Below are positions 11,561-22,560 of a stretch of DNA of 64,000 nucleotides, one piece after another. Within the stretch, counting starts at the first letter, position 1; every line of letters begins with the position of its first letter. The translations under genes and the position numbers were made by a program. This DNA comes from Bactrocera neohumeralis. Taxonomy: Eukaryota > Arthropoda > Insecta > Diptera > Tephritidae. The stretch covers positions 11,065,341 through 11,129,340 of the forward strand of contig NW_026089624.1 in the NCBI RefSeq assembly GCF_024586455.1. The letters are read 5' to 3'. The notes beneath the pieces are model-generated. The model ran no database searches and was not told the DNA's origin. It worked only from the letters and a program-made list of their open reading frames with translations.

Positions 11561-12303
11561 AAGTATTCTATTTGTGTGATTTGCCACTCTCAATTAATAA
11601 TGCCATACCACGCAAATATATTTTTACTTGATGATTTCTTATTTTTTTTGAAAATGTATGTTCCCTTTCTATAGCGCGAATTATTATTTTAATACATTTC
11701 CAGAGGTAACTTAGATCTTTAAAATTTAACAAAACAATCATAAAAAAACCTCAATTCTTTGAATATTTTGGTAAAACAACCAAACTGAAAATATCACAAA
11801 TAATATATTTATATGAGCATTTTCATTAAATGGAACTGCAATATGTTTAAACAAAATATATATTATGGTCACAAGTATCTTTTCTTTTTTATATATGCAG
11901 ATATATGTATAAAACTGGCTTGCATATGTACGAATAAAAGCCCACAACTTGAGAAAAGTTTTTATAATTTTAGCTAAAATGAATTTTTACAACTAGCATC
12001 ACCACCATTAACTGTTCTATCACATGTACAGTGGTGTGAACAAAATAGGAACAACCATAAGCTGTTGTGAAATTTTAAAATGTGCTATTTTCTTATTAAA
12101 TAAAATTGTTTTTAGATACAAGTATAACTCATATAATTTTATCCTACCAGTGATTACAATTTCCCACAATGCAAAGGTAAATAAAAACAAATATTAATGA
12201 GAAACTCTAAAACCTGCAAATTATGTTTACCTCTTTTTGTTCACACAACTGTACAATTCCGATATGAAGTAAACATCGGCTCTTTAATTTGTATACAATG
12301 TCA
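11561..12303. other. AT-rich stretch without genes
   Basis: No recognisable coding, RNA or repeat feature apart from A/T tracts. It ends at the 8-bp target duplication of the hAT element that starts at 12312. Confidence 0.4.
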
Positions 12304-12311
12304 GTATTGCC
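12304..12311. repeat. 8-bp target duplication (left) of outer hAT
   Basis: GTATTGCC here matches GTATTGCC at 24691-24698, flanking the element 12312-24690. An 8-bp duplication is the hallmark of hAT insertion. Confidence 0.92.
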
Positions 12312-12321
12312 TAGGGATGCA

Positions 12322-12735
12322 AATTAACTTTCCTGGTGTGGGAAGTATTAAAAAAATATATTCCGTTCCGCTACGCGCGGTAGAAATTAAACAAAGTGTT
12401 GGTTTGAGTGACAATATATGGTGCGCTTTGATCATCAAGATGATCACTCAATACGCTTGCCGATTATACACTGATCTTTATTAGTAAAAGCACTTATATT
12501 TATATTCTTATAATTCTATGCTTATTACTAAAGATGCTTTGGCATTACATTAAGTGATTTCATTATCATTATCAAAACAAATAATGGAATATTGGATTTT
12601 GCTTACTTATCAAAACAAGTGATATATTGATTTCTTATTAATTAAAGTATACTGCTGACCAAGCAGTAATACTGTGAGAAGATACAATTTGTTTACATTT
12701 ATCGTTAAGTATCTGTGTGGCTGCTGCCGTTAACT
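12322..12735 (-). repeat. errantivirus 3' LTR
   Basis: A 414-bp repeat almost identical to the split copy at 18289-18395 plus 22225-22556. The right copy has about 25 extra bases near 22355-22385. On the coding strand it starts AGTTAACGGCAGC. The difference between the two LTRs shows the insertion is not brand new. Confidence 0.92.
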
Positions 12736-12746
12736 CCCCCCTCTCT
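12736..12746 (-). promoter_or_regulatory. polypurine tract
   Basis: On the coding strand AGAGAGGGGGG lies directly before the 3' LTR, the position and composition of the primer site for plus-strand DNA synthesis in retroelements. Confidence 0.8.
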
Positions 12747-12810
12747 AAGATGAATCGTCCCCGATTCAGTATCATTTTTTGATATTTTGTAAATGCTCTC
12801 TAAAATAGCA

Positions 12811-14209
12811 TTATATGACAATTCTTGAAATTTTAATTTTTGCTTTGCTTATTGGTTTTATATATTTTTTTAATTTTAAAATCTTATAGATTATGTATAT
12901 TGTTATTAATAGTACAAGTATTACAATTATGTACCAGAAAAGTGAATGATTTTTAAATTCTTTAATTCTTTCACTCAAAATATTTATGTTTTCAAATTCA
13001 AATTCTTTGTTTTTTGTTTTAATGTATTCTATAATTTCAAAGTTATTAATATGATTATTTTTTAAATAATTCCAAATTTTACAATCAATATTTTCGTAAG
13101 TTATATTATCAATATTTGTATAATTTTCAAATGTTACAAGGTAAACTCCATTTATGGCGGAGTCATCTATAGTATGATTTCCAGAGACTAATATTGCTCC
13201 TTCTTTAATTATATCTATGTCTTTATGTTTTTCTTTAATTTTTTTACATTTCCCTTTTTTATTGGACAAAATATCTGATAGGCAAGTATTTTTATTATTA
13301 ATTTTACAATAAGTATTTATCATTTCTCTTTTGCAATTTTTAATATTTATATATTCTTTTTGCATTTGCAATTTCATTATTAATTATTAATTTACCATCT
13401 TTTTGTGGAATTGCTCTTACTTCATAATATTTGCAATCATATATAATTTTTGGATACTTAATATATATAACTATTACATCTTTATTTTGTACTATTTTAA
13501 AATTTGAAATATCTATTATATCAGTTATTGTCAATCGTCCATGTTCATTCTTAATTATACTTTTAATCTCGTCTAAATTTAAAATTGTCGGGTTCAAAAT
13601 TCCTATTTTTCCTATAGCTATTGTATTAATCATATTTTGTAATTCAGTTATTAAGAATTGATTTTTCCGTTTCATTAGAATTTTAATATTTGAGTTTTCA
13701 TTAATGTTATTGATTGTTTCAGTTAATTGGTTAATAATTCCAAAAATTTTAGAATTTGTTGTGTATTGTTTATTATTATTGTTAATTAATTCGTTTAATT
13801 TATTATTTACTAACACTAGGTCGTCATGGTCTGGTGTTCCTGCTATCCACTTCCATAATGTACCTATTTCATTTATTCCTCTCCTATATCTTGTATCTTT
13901 AATTTGTAGTTGTTCTAATAAAGTTTCTATGAGTTCTATTTCTGGATCTGTGTCTAAGTCATTAATATATGCCTTGTCTTGTTCATTATTTTGTTCAAAA
14001 TTTTTATATCTGAGTTTTTTATTATAATAATTTGTGTCTGAACTTATAAGTTCTCTAAAGTATGTTAAATTAGTGATGTGGAAAATATCTCCGTAGTCAC
14101 TATACAGGGCTACATCTCCGTCTTCTAATAATACGTAATCTTCTCTTGTGTAGTCCACAATGTCTGTCATTGTATTGGTAATTAGTGTTAGAATAATTAG
14201 GGGTATCAT
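12811..14209 (-). pseudogene. env: errantiviral envelope (F-like) gene, one frameshift
   Basis: Two overlapping minus-strand frames (14209-13340, 289 aa; 13377-12811, 188 aa) together cover an envelope gene. The first starts with a hydrophobic signal-like segment (residues 1-14) and has a basic RYRR at residues 107-110, where a host furin-type protease would be expected to cut, followed by a conserved GTLWKWIAGTPD stretch. The second frame carries a single membrane segment (about residues 145-165) and a short basic tail. Errantivirus envelopes resemble baculovirus F proteins and act in virion entry. A shift of frame in the 13340-13377 overlap breaks the gene; it is not functional as it stands. 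Confidence 0.85.
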
Positions 14210-14327
14210 CCTCTAAAAATATATGATTAAGATTTAATATTATCTTTATGTACTATTCTATTCCTGTAGTTAATTCTAACTTTATTCCCTAAGTCTTCTT
14301 TTACTACCTGTTTCTTGTATCTAGGAT

Positions 14328-16215
14328 TTAGTTTATTTCTCTCTCCTGTAATCTTTTCATATATAACATCTCCGCATAAATATGTTTTATTAATTCTATT
14401 TTTATTGTGTCTTCTAGCATCTTAGTTTGTGCTGATAAAAGTTTGTCTGGTAAAATATCATGAGAGACTTTATTATAAAGTACTTCAAATGGTTTCTCAT
14501 TAGTTACCGAATGTATAGTTTTATTATATTGTTGGGCAGCTCTAAATATTGATTCTGAAAAGCTTATTAAATTATATTCTTGTTTAATACATCGTGAAAT
14601 TTCAATTATTGTTGAATGTACCCTCTCAATTTGACCATTCGTGGTACTATGATTTGGGTTACAAAAAAATATTTCTATTTGAAGTCTCTGCATCAAGGAC
14701 TTTTTGTTTTAGTGAATCCTGGTTCATTATCAATTGTTAACTTCTTTATATTAGGGAAACTTTGTAATATTTCTAACACTTTATCTTCTAAATTAATCTT
14801 ATCTTCGATTTGCTTAATAACAAAAAATTTGGAATGGCTATCTATACACGTAATGAATTTTAAAGATTGCGCATAGAATATATCCATGTGTATCTGTACT
14901 CCTTCCTCTGTAGGTATTGGGACCTCTCCAATTGGTATTTTTATAGGATGTCTATCATATTTGTTTTTATTACATATGTCACAATTCCTTACATATTCTT
15001 TGAATTGTTTTCTCATTTCAGGCCAATAATATTTTTTGCAAATTTGATCCAAATTTTCTTGATAACTTCTATGTGCTCGTGTATGCGTTTGTTCAATTAT
15101 AATTCCTTGGTCTTCTCTGTTCGTTATGTCAATTGCAAAATTTTTCGTATATATGAATTTATTAGTAAATGTTTCTCTTATTTTCGCTTGTATTTCGTAC
15201 AGATCCTCTATTGAGCAATGTATTGCCGTAACTATATTTGGTTTGATGTATTCCTTTAATATTGTGATTAAATTATCAACAGTATCGTATTCAATTAAAT
15301 GTCTAATTTTCCCAAATTCTTGAATTTGCTCATGTATTGTAAATCTATTTTTACTTAGTAAAATTTGTTGTTTAAATTGGTTTAATGGTTTTTTTGTCTC
15401 GGGTATCTGAGTATGATCACTACTTTCAGCTGAATGTTGGGTTACTGTGGTTGACGATTCGTCGGATAAATTATTAAGAAATTGTCGTGATAGAGCATCT
15501 GCTACCACATTTGTTTTACCTGGTTTATATATAATTTTTGCTCCATATTCTCCAATTAAAGCATGCCATCTTTTCATTTTGGCATTTGGATTTCTAGGTG
15601 AGACTGCAAATGTTAGTGGTTGGTGATCGGTATGAATTTCTAAATCTGAAACTCCGTATAAATAATTTCTTAGATTTTTTAATGCCCATACGATAGCGTA
15701 TAGTTCTTTTTCATTAGTCGCATAATTTTTTCTGTTGAATTTAATGTTTTAGATATAAACGTAATAGGTTTGCCCCCTTGGCTTAAGACTCCACCAATAG
15801 CTTCATTTGATGCGTCTGTCGTTAATATAAATGTTTCGTTAAAATTTAGTTGAATTAATTCGACTTGATTTACTAATATAGACTTCATTTTCTCAATTGC
15901 CAAAAGTCCTTCTTGTTCCAATCTAATTTTAAGTTTTTTGGACATATGTTGTGAAACTCTTCCGTTTTCACCTGATAAATGTATTGTTAATGGTTTTGCT
16001 ATTTTAGCATAATTTTTAATGAACCTCCTGTAATAACCAATCATTCCTAGGAAACTTTGTAACTGTCGTAGAGTTGTTGGAACCAGAAAATTTAAAATTG
16101 TTTCAACTTTTTTTGGATCTGTCTTTATAACATTCTTTGCAACAATATATCCCAAAAATTCTACTTCTTCTTGGTAGAATTTAGATTTTTGTAATGAAAT
16201 TTTGAATTGTTTTGG
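14328..16215 (-). pseudogene. pol: errantiviral pol remnant: RT thumb, RNase H, integrase
   Basis: Three minus-strand frames. 16155-15679 begins inside reverse transcriptase (FLGYIVAKN, then LQSFLGMIGYYRRFIKNY) and contains the RNase H start (LTTDASNEAIGGVL). A second frame from about 15720 to 14693 carries the RNase H end (NVVADALSRQ) and the integrase zinc finger (HTRAH ... CDICNKNK) with catalytic D in HMDIF and TIDNE. A third, 14696-14328, has the catalytic E in NGQIERVHST. Protease and the YxDD part of reverse transcriptase are missing: the sequence passes from gag straight into the RT thumb region. Frameshifts near 15720 and 14700. Dead. Confidence 0.87.
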
Positions 16216-16961
16216 TTTTTTCCAAATTGTAATGCGAAGGACGCTCGCATATTGTTAGACTCTAACTCTTGTGCTTTTGCTAAAGCATTTGGTAAATCGC
16301 TTGGCGATAGAGAAAATAGTATATTAGCTAAATTTCCGTTTAGTCCCGTTATAAATGTGCGTAAAGCATCCCGCCTATTTTTAGCATTGAATTCCTTAGT
16401 TACGGCGCTATCTGATCCGTAAGTCATTATGGTTTTGTTTATTAGCAAGGTTAATTTCTCATTAACCTTATTAAAATATTCAATTATAGAGTAATTGCCT
16501 TGACGCAGAATACTCATTTCTTGCTCGATTATATGAGCTGGTCGCTTATCGGCGTAAGCGAAATCTAATCGTGCTAGAATAGCATCAAAATTTAGGACTG
16601 TTCCGTGGTTGGACAAGATGTCATTAGCATCGTGAGTGATTTTATTTCTTAATATAGTTAATGCAGCAAAATACCTACGACTGCCTCTTATGTATAAGCT
16701 CATTGCGTTGTTAGCCGATTCCCTCCAGCTAACATATTTATTTTGCTTTCCCCCAAATTCTGGTAAAGATTTTATTACTTCTAGGGATTCGTCACAGCGA
16801 ATCTCTGAATTTATTACTTCAGGTTTGTAATCTGTTATTGTTGTCGACTTCGTTAAGTCTTCTATTTGTCTGCGCATTTCAGATATTTCTAATCTAAGTG
16901 ATGCATTCGTTGCGGCAATTAGTCTTGCGACTAAGGTATCATTTTCGCTAGCTAGAGCCAT
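16161..16961 (-). CDS. gag: errantiviral gag, 3' end fused to pol by deletion
   Basis: 266 codons from ATG 16961 (MALASENDTLVARLIAA). It has an N-terminal coiled-coil-like stretch (residues 15-40), the LPEFGGKQNKYVSWRE motif seen in gypsy-group capsids (about 65-82) and a helical capsid region with SIIEYFNKVNEKL. The frame stops just after the point where pol sequence begins, so its natural C-terminus is probably lost. No zinc knuckle lies in this frame; one is in the separate small frame upstream. Gag forms the particle shell. Confidence 0.75.
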   Translation of the reverse strand: MALASENDTLVARLIAATNASLRLEISEMRRQIEDLTKSTTITDYKPEVINSEIRCDESLEVIKSLPEFGGKQNKYVSWRESANNAMSLYIRGSRRYFAALTILRNKITHDANDILSNHGTVLNFDAILARLDFAYADKRPAHIIEQEMSILRQGNYSIIEYFNKVNEKLTLLINKTIMTYGSDSAVTKEFNAKNRRDALRTFITGLNGNLANILFSLSPSDLPNALAKAQELESNNMRASFALQFGKNQNNSKFHYKNLNSTKKK

Positions 16962-16963
16962 TT

Positions 16964-17080
16964 TTATTTATTAATTTTCCTTTTCTTTAAATATGGGCAA
17001 TTTTCAATTTTATGGTTGCTTTTACAATAATCGCAATAATGCAACCTTTCGTATTTTGGAGCACTTGTATTACTCCCCAT
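16964..17080 (-). CDS. 38-aa ORF with a CCHC zinc knuckle, upstream of gag
   Basis: ATG 17080 follows the TAA of the preceding small ORF without a gap (TAAATG) and in the same frame; its own TAA (16966-16964) ends two bases before the gag ATG. It encodes MGSNTSAPKYERLHYCDYCK with CDYCKSNHKIENC (C-x2-C-x3-H-x4-C), a nucleocapsid-type knuckle, and a basic tail. Whether it is translated separately, by readthrough, or is a displaced gag piece cannot be told here. Confidence 0.55.
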   Translation of the reverse strand: MGSNTSAPKYERLHYCDYCKSNHKIENCPYLKKRKINK

Positions 17081-17347
17081 TTAAAACAAATATTCCTTTT
17101 TTGATACTTCTATCATCTCTATAGTTTCAGACATAACTGTCTCCTGATTATAATAATCCTCAAGTGTGGCCTTCTTATCTTTTCCTATATATTTAAAAAC
17201 TTTCTCCATACATTTAATTTTAAGTTTATCTTTATTCACATCTCTTTCTTTTTTGTTAATGCTGTCGACTAATACAAATCCTTCAAGATTTCTAACTATT
17301 CTGTCTATTTCGTTATAGTCCAAGTCAGTTGGTAGAGCATCCGTCAT
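17081..17347 (-). CDS. 88-aa acidic/charged ORF in errantivirus leader
   Basis: Starts MTDALPTDLDYNEIDRIVRN at 17347, the first ORF of the element RNA. No recognised domain; charged and helical (LEDYYNQETVMSETIEMIEV). The ORF directly abuts the zinc-knuckle ORF in the same frame. I know of no described counterpart, though leader ORFs in this group could have been overlooked. Confidence 0.45.
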   Translation of the reverse strand: MTDALPTDLDYNEIDRIVRNLEGFVLVDSINKKERDVNKDKLKIKCMEKVFKYIGKDKKATLEDYYNQETVMSETIEMIEVSKKEYLF

Positions 17348-17391
17348 TTTGTTTTTTTATTTTTTTCCCTAATTTTTATTTTAATTTTTAT

Positions 17392-17740
17392 TTTTTGATC
17401 CTTTCTAAGAAAGGAGACTCTTCTATTCTGGAGGGTCTGAAGTTCAGAATCGCAGAATTGAGTTTTATTATAAACCGGAGGGTCCCCCTTGCGGTGGTGA
17501 ATCGCGGTTTTTTTTTTTAAATATTTTATTATTTGGCTGGTCGAGCCTTTATTTAAAATTTTTAAGATTTAATTTTGTACTTTTTTATTTTTGATCCTTT
17601 CTAGGAAAGGAGACTCTTTTATTCTGGAGGGTCTGAAGTTCAGAATCGCAGAATTGAGTTTTTGTTATAAACCGGAGGGTCCCCCTTGCGGTGGTGAATC
17701 GCGGTTTCAAAATATTTTATTACTTGGCTGGTCGAGCCTT
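17392..17740 (-). repeat. two tandem leader repeats in errantivirus 5' UTR
   Basis: Units at about 17392-17551 and 17585-17740 (period near 193 bp) share GGAGACTCTTYTATTCTGGAG, CCGGAGGGTCCCCCTTGCGG and TTGGCTGGTCGAGCCTT. Gypsy carries repeated insulator sites in this position; I see no clear Su(Hw)-type core, so a regulatory role is only a possibility. Confidence 0.85.
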
Positions 17741-18270
17741 CAATGATTCTTAATAGTTTAAACTTAATTGCTAAAATTGATTGTCTTATATATTAATGTA
17801 CTAATATATTTGATAAATGTGGATAATAAAATCTTACTCCTTCTTCTCCTCGTCTCTTGTGGTGTGTTGTAATTTCCGTAGTCCTTGGTTTCCCTCGATG
17901 GCTACGCCGCTGCTTGACGTGCAATGCCTAATGATGTTTTTTTTGTTTTTTAAATATTTGTATTTTGTGATTTAAGTCACTCTTGACTTTTTTATTCACT
18001 GTTAATTTTTTTAAAAAATTTGTTCTTATTTATTCTGCGATTGTCACAACACAACAAGCAATGAAGTTTTTGCTCACTTTACTTCAAGTTTGGTTTGGCT
18101 TTTCTCCCTATTCTTGGGATACTTGTTTTTTCTTTTTAATTTTTAATGCGTTATTCACATATGTACTACCTCTCGCACGAGGTTTATGCACGTTTACCGG
18201 TTAGTGTTCACTAATCGCGACCGTTATGGTTCTAGGGATACATTTCTCTCTCTTTATACGACGAACACGT

Positions 18271-18288
18271 GCCTTAACGTTGGGCGCC
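18271..18288 (-). promoter_or_regulatory. primer-binding site, tRNA-Lys type
   Basis: On the coding strand GGCGCCCAACGTTAAGGC immediately follows the 5' LTR. The first ten bases match the complement of a lysine tRNA 3' end (…GTTGGGCGCCA), as in gypsy-group elements. Confidence 0.7.
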
Positions 18289-18387
18289 AATTAACTTTCC
18301 TGGTGTGGGAAGTATTAAAAAAATATATTCCGTTCCGCTACGCGCGGTAGAAATTAAACAAAGTGTTGGTTTGAGTGACAATATATG

Positions 18388-18395
18388 GTGCGCTT
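18388..18395. repeat. 8-bp target duplication of inner hAT
   Basis: GTGCGCTT here and again at 22217-22224, exactly flanking the hAT termini. The undisturbed LTR copy at 12421-12428 shows the single pre-insertion site. Confidence 0.95.
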
Positions 18396-21300
18396 CAGGG
18401 GCGAACCCAGGGGGGGGGGTTAAAACCCCCCCCCCCAAAGTAATTGAATTTTTAAATAATAGAATTTAATTCTACATAGTCATTTGAAAAATTGTAATTT
18501 GTTGTTTTCAAAGCAATCTTTCTGCCGACGATGTATGAATATGTAAAATAAATGAATACATTAGTCACTAACAGCGTTGCCGTTTTGATACAATTGTATC
18601 TTTGTTGGTACTTTTTTTTCTAAATTTTGTGATTTGATACCTTTTTGTTCACAAACGGCCTATTTTGATACTTTTCTGCTGATAGAATTTAAGTTTTTGA
18701 AACTATGAAAATGTTAAACTAAAAACAAAGCTATTGTATCTGGATAGTATTAAAAAGTTGTGGGAATATAGGCCAATTAAAAAACCCAGAAAAATATAAA
18801 CTGGACAGAGACATTTTTTTAATTTGCTTCAAAGTAATGAGTTTGCCTTATAACTCTGTGGCTGCTGAACTGGATTTTTTTAGATTTAAGGGGAATTGCG
18901 AGTCGAAAGTGCACTTCTTTTGAAAATTAGTTCTGAACTGAAAAGTCACCAATAAGGTTTCTATTATTTTTTTAGAGTTTATTGTTAATCATAATACAGG
19001 AAAAATAAAAACTCATTTATTATGACTTTCAGTTTTCGTTCCATGAGCAAACTGTTGTGAAATAAATTTAAATTAAAAAAAATTATGCTATTTGCAAAAA
19101 AATACTTGAGTGTCTTAACTAAAATGTCTATATTTTTAATAAAAACGACCAGAAAAAACTGGTCTGAATTAGATACACAACTTTACTTATTATTTGTTTT
19201 TCAAATGAAAATTTTTAAAACAACGGTTGTGCTTTTGATACTTTTTGATACTTATTTTGCTTGGCAACATATACTTAATTTTTTTAGCTCGCGGCAACAC
19301 TTGTCACTAATGATTAGAGCGTGAATGAGAATAGAACAAATGAATAATGTGGGTACGTGTGTTTTGTTCTTGTGCCGTTTTTGTATTTTCCTTATATTTT
19401 GCATTCGTATTAATCATTGTAACTCTTTTGAGCATCAGTAAGCAGAGATGAAAAAGCTCTCTGATTTCTCTCTTAACTGTCGATTCTCCCTCACAAACGA
19501 ATTTTTTGACTGTTAATGTACCGTTACCGCAGTAGCGTCAATGAAATGTATTTGCTTATTGTACACAATGTGTACTACACAGTAATTGGCGTCATTACAA
19601 AGTGGTCGTTGAAGAAAGTACTAAGTTGTAAAAATGAGTGAAAATTCGATTAAAAAATATTTTCAAAGTAGTGTTTTAAAACGCGTAAGTGATTCTCCCG
19701 TTATAATTAATGAAGAAAACGCTGCACCTAAGGTCACCCGAGTGGCAGTAAGTGTTTACTTTTATTTTCAATAAAAAAAATATTTCGTTTACCTATGTAC
19801 AAATATCACGTTAATTTTAGGAGTTTGCAAACGATATCGTTAATTTTTGCAAAAAAATTGACGAAAAGCAGACATATGAGCTTTTAACGAATGTGTGGCA
19901 GCCTCATTTATCATTTATTTTTCCGTCGTCTGGTGATCGAAACTTAAAATTTCAGTTGTCGTGGCTGAAGTCTTTTCCATGGCTAGTATATTCGCCTAGA
20001 CAAGATGGTGCCTACTGTCTATATTGCGTTGCTTTTGTTCGGAAAAACGTTGGAAATGGTAGTCAACAAAAGGCAAATGCTTTTGTTCAAACTGCTTTTA
20101 AAACTTGGAAAAAAGCACTTGAGAAATGCAAAGAACATCAGCAGAAGGATTATCACCGCAGAGCAGTGGAAGACGCAGCCAATTTCAAGCTGATTTTTGA
20201 AAATAAAAGAAACAATATATTAACAGAAATTGATCATGGCCGCAAAAAGCAACAGCTTGAAAATCGAGCAAAATTACATCCTATAATCCGTGTTTTGCTT
20301 ATCTGCGGGAGGCAAGGGCTTGCGTTAAGAGGCCATCGTGACGAAGGAAATCTTTCTTTAGAAATGCCTGCTGAAAACGACGGGAACTTCAGGGCTCTTT
20401 TGCGTTTAGCAATAGATAGTGGCGACGAAAATTTAAAAAAACATGTTCAAACTGCAGCACGTAATGCTAATTATTTCAGTTGGCGCATCCAAAATGAAAT
20501 TATTGAAATAGCAGGACAAATAATACAAAAAAAAATTATTAACCGTATTAATAAATCTCAATGCTTTGCAATAATTGCTGATGAAACCACGGATGTTAGT
20601 GGCATTGAGCAATTTTCAATTTGTATACGGTATGTTGATCGTTTTGAGAATGAGGAAAAACTGAGAGAGGACTTTTTATGTTTTGTTCCTGTTGAGGATA
20701 CAACTGGCAGCGGTCTTGCGAATGTGCTAATTGATAAATTAAAAGAACTTAAACTTAGTTTTGCACACATAAGGGGTCAAGGTGAGTTTTCAACTCTTCT
20801 ATTTTTGGGACAATTAAATTATACTTTTTTCTTTCTAAAGGTTATGACGGAGCGCGGTCGATGAGTGGACATGTCAAAGGTTGTGCTAGTGTCATCCAAA
20901 ATTTATATCCAGCGGCTCTTTATGTGCACTGTGCTAATCACAGCTTAAATTTAGCCATCGCAACGACTTGCAAAATACCTGCTATAAGAAATTGTATTGG
21001 TTCCATGAAAGAGACCGTAAATCTTTTTCGGATGTCAACTAAAGCAGGCACACTGCTCAAAAATCTTATTCTTGAATCCTTTCCAAACTCAAAGCAAGTG
21101 AGGTTACTTAAATTCTGCGAAACACGTTGGGTGGAGCATTTAGAATCTATTTCTTTATTTAACGATTTATTCCCATTGATCTGTACTGCGTTGGAAGAGC
21201 TTGATATTGAAAATTTAAGAAGTGATTTATCAAAGCCACATGCTTTGTTGACTGCAATCCAATCACCTCAATTTGTGATTGCTATGGCGATACTAAAGCC

Positions 21301-22216
21301 AATTTTTGCATTATCAAAACACATAAGCCTATGTTTGCAGCAAATAGATTGTGATTTGAGCAGCTGCGTTGCTTATGCAAATAATTTGTATGCTGAAATT
21401 AGTGAAATGCGTAAGGATTCTGAACAATCGTTTAAACTAATTTTTGAATCAGTTAAAACAATAGCCGCAGAATTAGATTTAGAAATCAAAATTCCGCGTT
21501 TGGCGAAACGGCAAACTAATCGCGACAATTATGAAGGCGAACCGGAAGAATATTACCGCAGATCAATTTACATACCGTTTTTAGATCATTTTTTGGACCA
21601 AATCAATGAACGATTTTTAAAACATCGAGAGCTGCTTTCCAAAATTGAAAACATTTTGCCAAATAAATGCGTAAATCTGGACGTTATTGAGATGCAGGAG
21701 ACTGTTCGTGTTTTAGAAAAGCAATGGTCCGCTGATGTAGAAGATCCCGATGATTTCGTTGCTGAATTTAGAATGTGGAAAAGGTTAAAAATCTTTTCTT
21801 CAGATTATATTCTCTAACTAAAATTTTGATAATATTGACAGGAACTGGTTAAATCAATCAAAGAGATCCAAAACATTTTTAGACGCGTTGAATTGTTGCG
21901 ATGCAAAAATTTTCAAAACAGTGCATCGTTTTTTAAAGATTGGAGCAACAATCCCTATATCTGTCGCTTCAAGTGAACGCTCGTTTTCCTCACTTCGCAG
22001 GCTCAAAACATATTTAAGAAATAAAACTGGAGAAGCACGCCTGAACGGAATGGCTCTCTTGAATATCCATAGAGATATAGACGTGACGGAGGAAGAGATT
22101 TTAAATGTTATGGCCCAAAATAAAAGACGATTAGACTTCAATTTGTGAATAAAATAATGAAACATTGTCTTTTTACCTAAAACCCCCCCCAAATTTTTTT
22201 CCTGCGTTCGCCACTG
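18396..22216 (+). mobile_element. inner hAT transposon, apparently complete
   Basis: A 3.8-kb element with termini CAGGGGCGAACCCAGG (left) and, inverted, CAGTGGCGAACGCAGG (right), perfect 8-bp duplication, and one four-exon transposase gene open from start to stop. Just inside the left end is a run of 10 G, TTAAAA and 11 C (18410-18436), a perfect hairpin; the right end has a matching C8 run near 22184. It is the youngest layer of the nest and may still be mobile. Confidence 0.95.
19634..22148 (+). CDS. hAT transposase (TTF finger, DUF4371, hATC), four exons
   Basis: Exons by splice sites: 19634-19747, 19821-20781, 20841-21783, 21842-22148, all with GT...AG introns of 57-73 bp. The frame stays open for 774 codons and an AATAAA overlaps the stop codon. 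A TTF-type zinc finger follows the N-terminus (LSWLKSFPWLVYSP, then YCLYC at about 103-107), then the DUF4371/RNase-H-like catalytic core with IIADETTD (D292) and GQGYDGARSMSG (D361), and a C-terminal hAT dimerisation region (ASSERSFSSLRRLKTYLRN) in exon 4. Host proteins of the ZMYM1 type look similar, but the terminal repeats and target duplication show this is a transposon gene. It would cut and rejoin the element's ends in the nucleus. Confidence 0.92.
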
Positions 22217-22560
22217 GTGCGCTTTGATCATCAAGATGATCACTCAATACGCTTGCCGATTATACACTGATCTTTATTAGTAAAAGCACTTATATTTATA
22301 TTCTTATAATTCTATGCTTATTACTAAAGATGCTTTGGCATTACATTAAGTGATGAAATGCCAGAGCATTGGATTTCCAATTATTCTCATTATCAAAACA
22401 AATAATGGAATATTGGATTTTGCTTACTTATCAAAACAAGTGATATATTGATTTCTTATTAACTAAAGTATACTGCTGACCAAGCAGTAATACTGTGAGA
22501 AGATACAATTTGTTTACATTTATCGTTAAGTATCTGTGTGGCTGCTGCCGTTAACTTGCA

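Larger units (their letters stand above)
12322..22556 (-). mobile_element. errantivirus (gypsy-group LTR retrotransposon)
   Basis: A minus-strand element inserted in the outer hAT, flanked by TGCA at 12318-12321 and 22557-22560. On its coding strand the LTRs begin AGTTAAC and end AGTTAATT, the AGTTA...TAAYT pattern of errantiviruses. The 3' LTR is at 12322-12735; the 5' LTR is at 18289-22556 but split by a hAT element. Gag, part of pol and an env gene are present. Length without the hAT is about 6.4 kb, short of the 7-7.5 kb usual for the group, because protease and the core of reverse transcriptase are deleted. Confidence 0.9.
18289..22556 (-). repeat. errantivirus 5' LTR split by a hAT insertion
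   Basis: LTR sequence occupies 18289-18395 and 22225-22556; between them lie the hAT element (18396-22216) and the second copy of its target duplication. Joined ends match the 414-bp LTR at 12322. Confidence 0.9.

Noticed and set aside
12312..12735. A solo LTR
   Set aside because: The partner LTR exists at 18289-22556, split by a hAT insertion, with gag, pol and env between them.
17392..17740. Su(Hw) insulator sites as in gypsy
   Set aside because: The repeats are clear but I do not see the expected TTGCATACC-type cores, so the name is not justified.
18396..22216. A host ZMYM1-like zinc-finger gene
   Set aside because: The gene lies between hAT terminal repeats with an exact 8-bp duplication inside a viral LTR, so it is transposon-encoded.
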